DNA of 5,714 nucleotides from an uncultured Anaerolineae bacterium (GTDB taxonomy: Bacteria > Chloroflexota > Anaerolineae > B4-G1 > DUEL01), in contig CALDFY010000177.1 in the NCBI GenBank assembly GCA_937942115.1, forward strand, positions 1-5,714. Direction: 5' to 3'. Position numbers and translations under genes: made by a program. Shown one piece after another: positions 4,389 to 5,714 of the stretch (position 1 is its first letter; every line of letters begins with the position of its first letter). Below the pieces are notes generated by a model. It was not told where the DNA came from and did no database searches. It saw nothing but the letters and a program-made list of their open reading frames with translations.

Positions 4389-5501
4389 TCACAGGCCCAG
4401 CGCCTCTCGCAACCGCTCCATAAAGGTCGGCTGGCGGACTTCCACGACCGACTCGCCGCCCAGCGTCTCCGCCAGTTTCTGGAAGAGTTCCCGCTGCTCC
4501 CGGGTCAGTTTCGTCGGCACCTCCACCCGCGTCAGGATCAGCAGGTCGCCCCGGCCCTCCCGCCGCAGGTGGGGGACCCCCCGCCCGCGCAGACGGAAGA
4601 TGGCGCCGGTCTGGGTGCCGGGCGGGATGTCTATCTGCTCTTCCCCCTCCAGCGTGGGGATGGTGACCCGCGCCCCCAGCGCGGCCTGGGCGACGTTGAT
4701 GCCCAGTTCCACCAGCAAATCGTCGCCCTGACGGCGGAAATAGGGATGCGGCTCCACCTCCAGAACGATGTAGAGGTTCCCCGGTGGTCCTCCCCGTTCT
4801 CCCGCTTCCCCCTCTCCCGCCAGGCGAATCTGGGTCCCCGTATCCACTCCGGCGGGAATGTTGACCGTCAGCCTCCGGGTGATGTGGGCCCGGCCCTGAC
4901 CTCCGCAGCGAGGGCAGGGGGTAGAGACGACCTCCCCCACCCCACCGCAGACGGGGCAGGTGATGACATTGACGAAGGAGCCGAAAATGGTGCGCTGGAC
5001 CTGCCGGACCTGGCCCGTGCCGCCACATGTGCCGCAGCGGACCGGCGTTGTGCCCGGCGCCGCGCCGCTCCCCCGACACTCCGGACAGTTCTCCAGGCGG
5101 GTTACCTCTATCTCCTTCTTGCAGCCGAAGACCGCTTCCTCAAACTGCAACCGCAAGTCGTAGCGCAGGTCCGCCCCCCGACGCGGGCCCCGCCGACGGC
5201 CGGTCCGGAAGCCGAAATCCACCCCGAAGACCTCTTCAAAAATCTCAAAGGGGTCGCGGAAGCCGAAGTCAAAGCCGACCCCAGGCGGCCCGGTATGGCC
5301 GAAACGGTCGTACGCGGCCCGCTTATCCGGGTCCGAGAGGACCTGATAGGCCTCGTTGATCTCTTTGAAGCGGGCCTCGGCATCCGGTTCAGTGGAGACG
5401 TCCGGATGGTATTTTCGGGCCAGTTGCCGGTAGGCCCGCTTGATCTCGTCCTGTGTGGCGTTACGGCTAACCCCCAAGACTTCGTAGTAGTCTCGTCTCA
5501 T
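4389..5501 (-). CDS. dnaJ: Chaperone protein DnaJ (type I Hsp40)
   Basis: This 370-aa cytoplasmic co-chaperone delivers unfolded proteins to DnaK and stimulates its ATPase. The J domain covers about residues 1-70, with DYYEVLGV at the start and HPD at 32-34. A short Gly/Phe region follows (72-99). The zinc domain has all four CxxCxGxG repeats, beginning at Cys139, Cys156, Cys182 and Cys196. The C-terminal substrate-binding domains follow (RRLTVNIPAGVDTG at 209-222; GDLLILTRVEVPT at 318-330). Length is close to the usual 370-380 aa. The ATG at 5501 is chosen over one at 5558 because MRRDYYEVLG is the normal start; a weak GAGA lies 8-11 bases ahead. Neither dnaK nor grpE is inside the window, though they could lie upstream. 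The Gly/Phe linker is relatively short for a type I DnaJ. Confidence 0.97.
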   Translation of the reverse strand: MRRDYYEVLGVSRNATQDEIKRAYRQLARKYHPDVSTEPDAEARFKEINEAYQVLSDPDKRAAYDRFGHTGPPGVGFDFGFRDPFEIFEEVFGVDFGFRTGRRRGPRRGADLRYDLRLQFEEAVFGCKKEIEVTRLENCPECRGSGAAPGTTPVRCGTCGGTGQVRQVQRTIFGSFVNVITCPVCGGVGEVVSTPCPRCGGQGRAHITRRLTVNIPAGVDTGTQIRLAGEGEAGERGGPPGNLYIVLEVEPHPYFRRQGDDLLVELGINVAQAALGARVTIPTLEGEEQIDIPPGTQTGAIFRLRGRGVPHLRREGRGDLLILTRVEVPTKLTREQRELFQKLAETLGGESVVEVRQPTFMERLREALGL

Positions 5502-5524
5502 ACCGAATCTCAGCAAAATCGGGT

Positions 5525-5542
5525 CGCAAGATAAATCTCGCG
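5525..5542. promoter_or_regulatory. Imperfect palindrome upstream of dnaJ
   Basis: CGCAAGA (5525-5531) and TCTCGCG (5536-5542) form an inverted repeat around TAAA with one non-complementary position, 24-41 bases before the dnaJ ATG. The place suits an operator or a leader hairpin. It does not match the CIRCE consensus of HrcA, and no convincing -35/-10 pair is visible nearby. Confidence 0.3.
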
Positions 5543-5570
5543 CCTGGCTACCTGACACTTTTCAGATAGG

Positions 5571-5590
5571 ACGCGGAAAAACGCGGATCA
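5571..5590. repeat. 10-bp direct duplication upstream of dnaJ
   Basis: ACGCGGAAAA is followed immediately by ACGCGGATCA, two decamers sharing eight of ten bases, then ACG. The ACGCGGATCA unit recalls the ACGGATC heptamers found elsewhere in the window. Confidence 0.5.
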
Positions 5591-5633
5591 ACGTAACTAC
5601 CTACCCTGATGGCTGGGATGCCCCCTTCCGCCC

Positions 5634-5702
5634 GCCGCTGAAGCGGCAGGCTCAGATACCAAAGCCCTGACGGGCTATCCGGAAGCCCCTGAAAGGGGCT
5701 TC
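5634..5702. repeat. Cluster of three hairpins with TGA loops (REP-like extragenic element)
   Basis: Three perfect inverted repeats follow one another: GCCGC/GCGGC with loop TGAA (5634-5647), AGCCC/GGGCT with loop TGAC (5663-5676), and GAAGCCCC/GGGGCTTC with loop TGAAA (5682-5702). No reading frame or tRNA fold is evident in 5502-5714. Repeated stem-loops of this sort are typical of extragenic palindromic elements; the third could also act as a transcription terminator for a gene beyond the right edge, but no T run follows. Confidence 0.6.
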
Positions 5703-5714
5703 GCATCGGAGCCA

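Noticed and set aside
4362..5534. A 390-codon open frame on the plus strand.
   Set aside because: It lies antisense to dnaJ, whose J domain and four zinc motifs fix the coding strand.
5502..5558. N-terminal extension of DnaJ by 19 codons.
   Set aside because: DnaJ proteins start just before the DYYEVLGV helix, matching ATG 5501; the extension would also cover the palindrome.
5559..5714. tRNA or small structured RNA at the right edge.
   Set aside because: Only separate simple hairpins are seen; no cloverleaf, CCA end or T-loop sequence is visible.

Overview
The window is GC-rich bacterial DNA carrying seven complete protein genes, all on the minus strand, so transcription runs from right to left. 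In transcription order they are: dnaJ (5501-4389); a multi-pass membrane protein of the UPF0104 / LPG-synthase transmembrane-domain type (4252-3164); an NAD-dependent sugar-nucleotide epimerase most like CDP-paratose 2-epimerases (3227-2202); an M50-like integral-membrane metalloprotease (2159-1416); an ArsR-family repressor (1336-986); a DsrE2-type sulfur-relay protein (925-440); and TusA (378-139). High GC, ATG starts with mixed Shine-Dalgarno strength, the protein types and the degenerate short tandem repeats between genes fit Chloroflexota (Anaerolineae-like). That assignment is an inference from style and rests on no marker gene.

The left third (139-1410) looks like a small self-regulated sulfur-trafficking unit. 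An ArsR gene is preceded by a -35/-10 pair and a 22-bp near-perfect palindrome lying over the expected transcription start. It is followed by DsrE2 (single Cys121) and TusA (CPxP Cys17), a pair known to work together in sulfane-sulfur transfer. A terminator-like hairpin lies between arsR and dsrE2, and a five-copy 8-bp tandem repeat lies between dsrE2 and tusA.

The middle (1416-4252) is a probable three-gene unit of membrane or envelope genes: the UPF0104 protein overlaps the epimerase by 64 nt, and the M50-like protein follows after 42 nt. The epimerase is bordered on both sides by arrays of a degenerate heptamer that run into coding sequence: one forms part of the membrane protein's C-terminal tail, the other encodes the epimerase's last residues. 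The 136-nt spacer between dnaJ and the membrane protein is mostly a tandem array of about 28 bp whose core (GGAGCGGAGTGG on the minus strand) resembles a ribosome-binding site plus GTG.

The right end (5502-5714) holds the dnaJ upstream region, with an imperfect palindrome and a 10-bp duplication, and then three successive hairpins whose loops all begin TGA (5634-5702), a probable extragenic repeat element. The left end (1-138) has no gene but contains a long imperfect hairpin, a 21-bp interrupted palindrome and a hairpin over the tusA stop codon.

I see no clear evidence of a new defence, mobile or CRISPR system. The most unusual features are the different short tandem repeats filling most intergenic gaps and the regulatory layout of the arsR-dsrE2-tusA unit.
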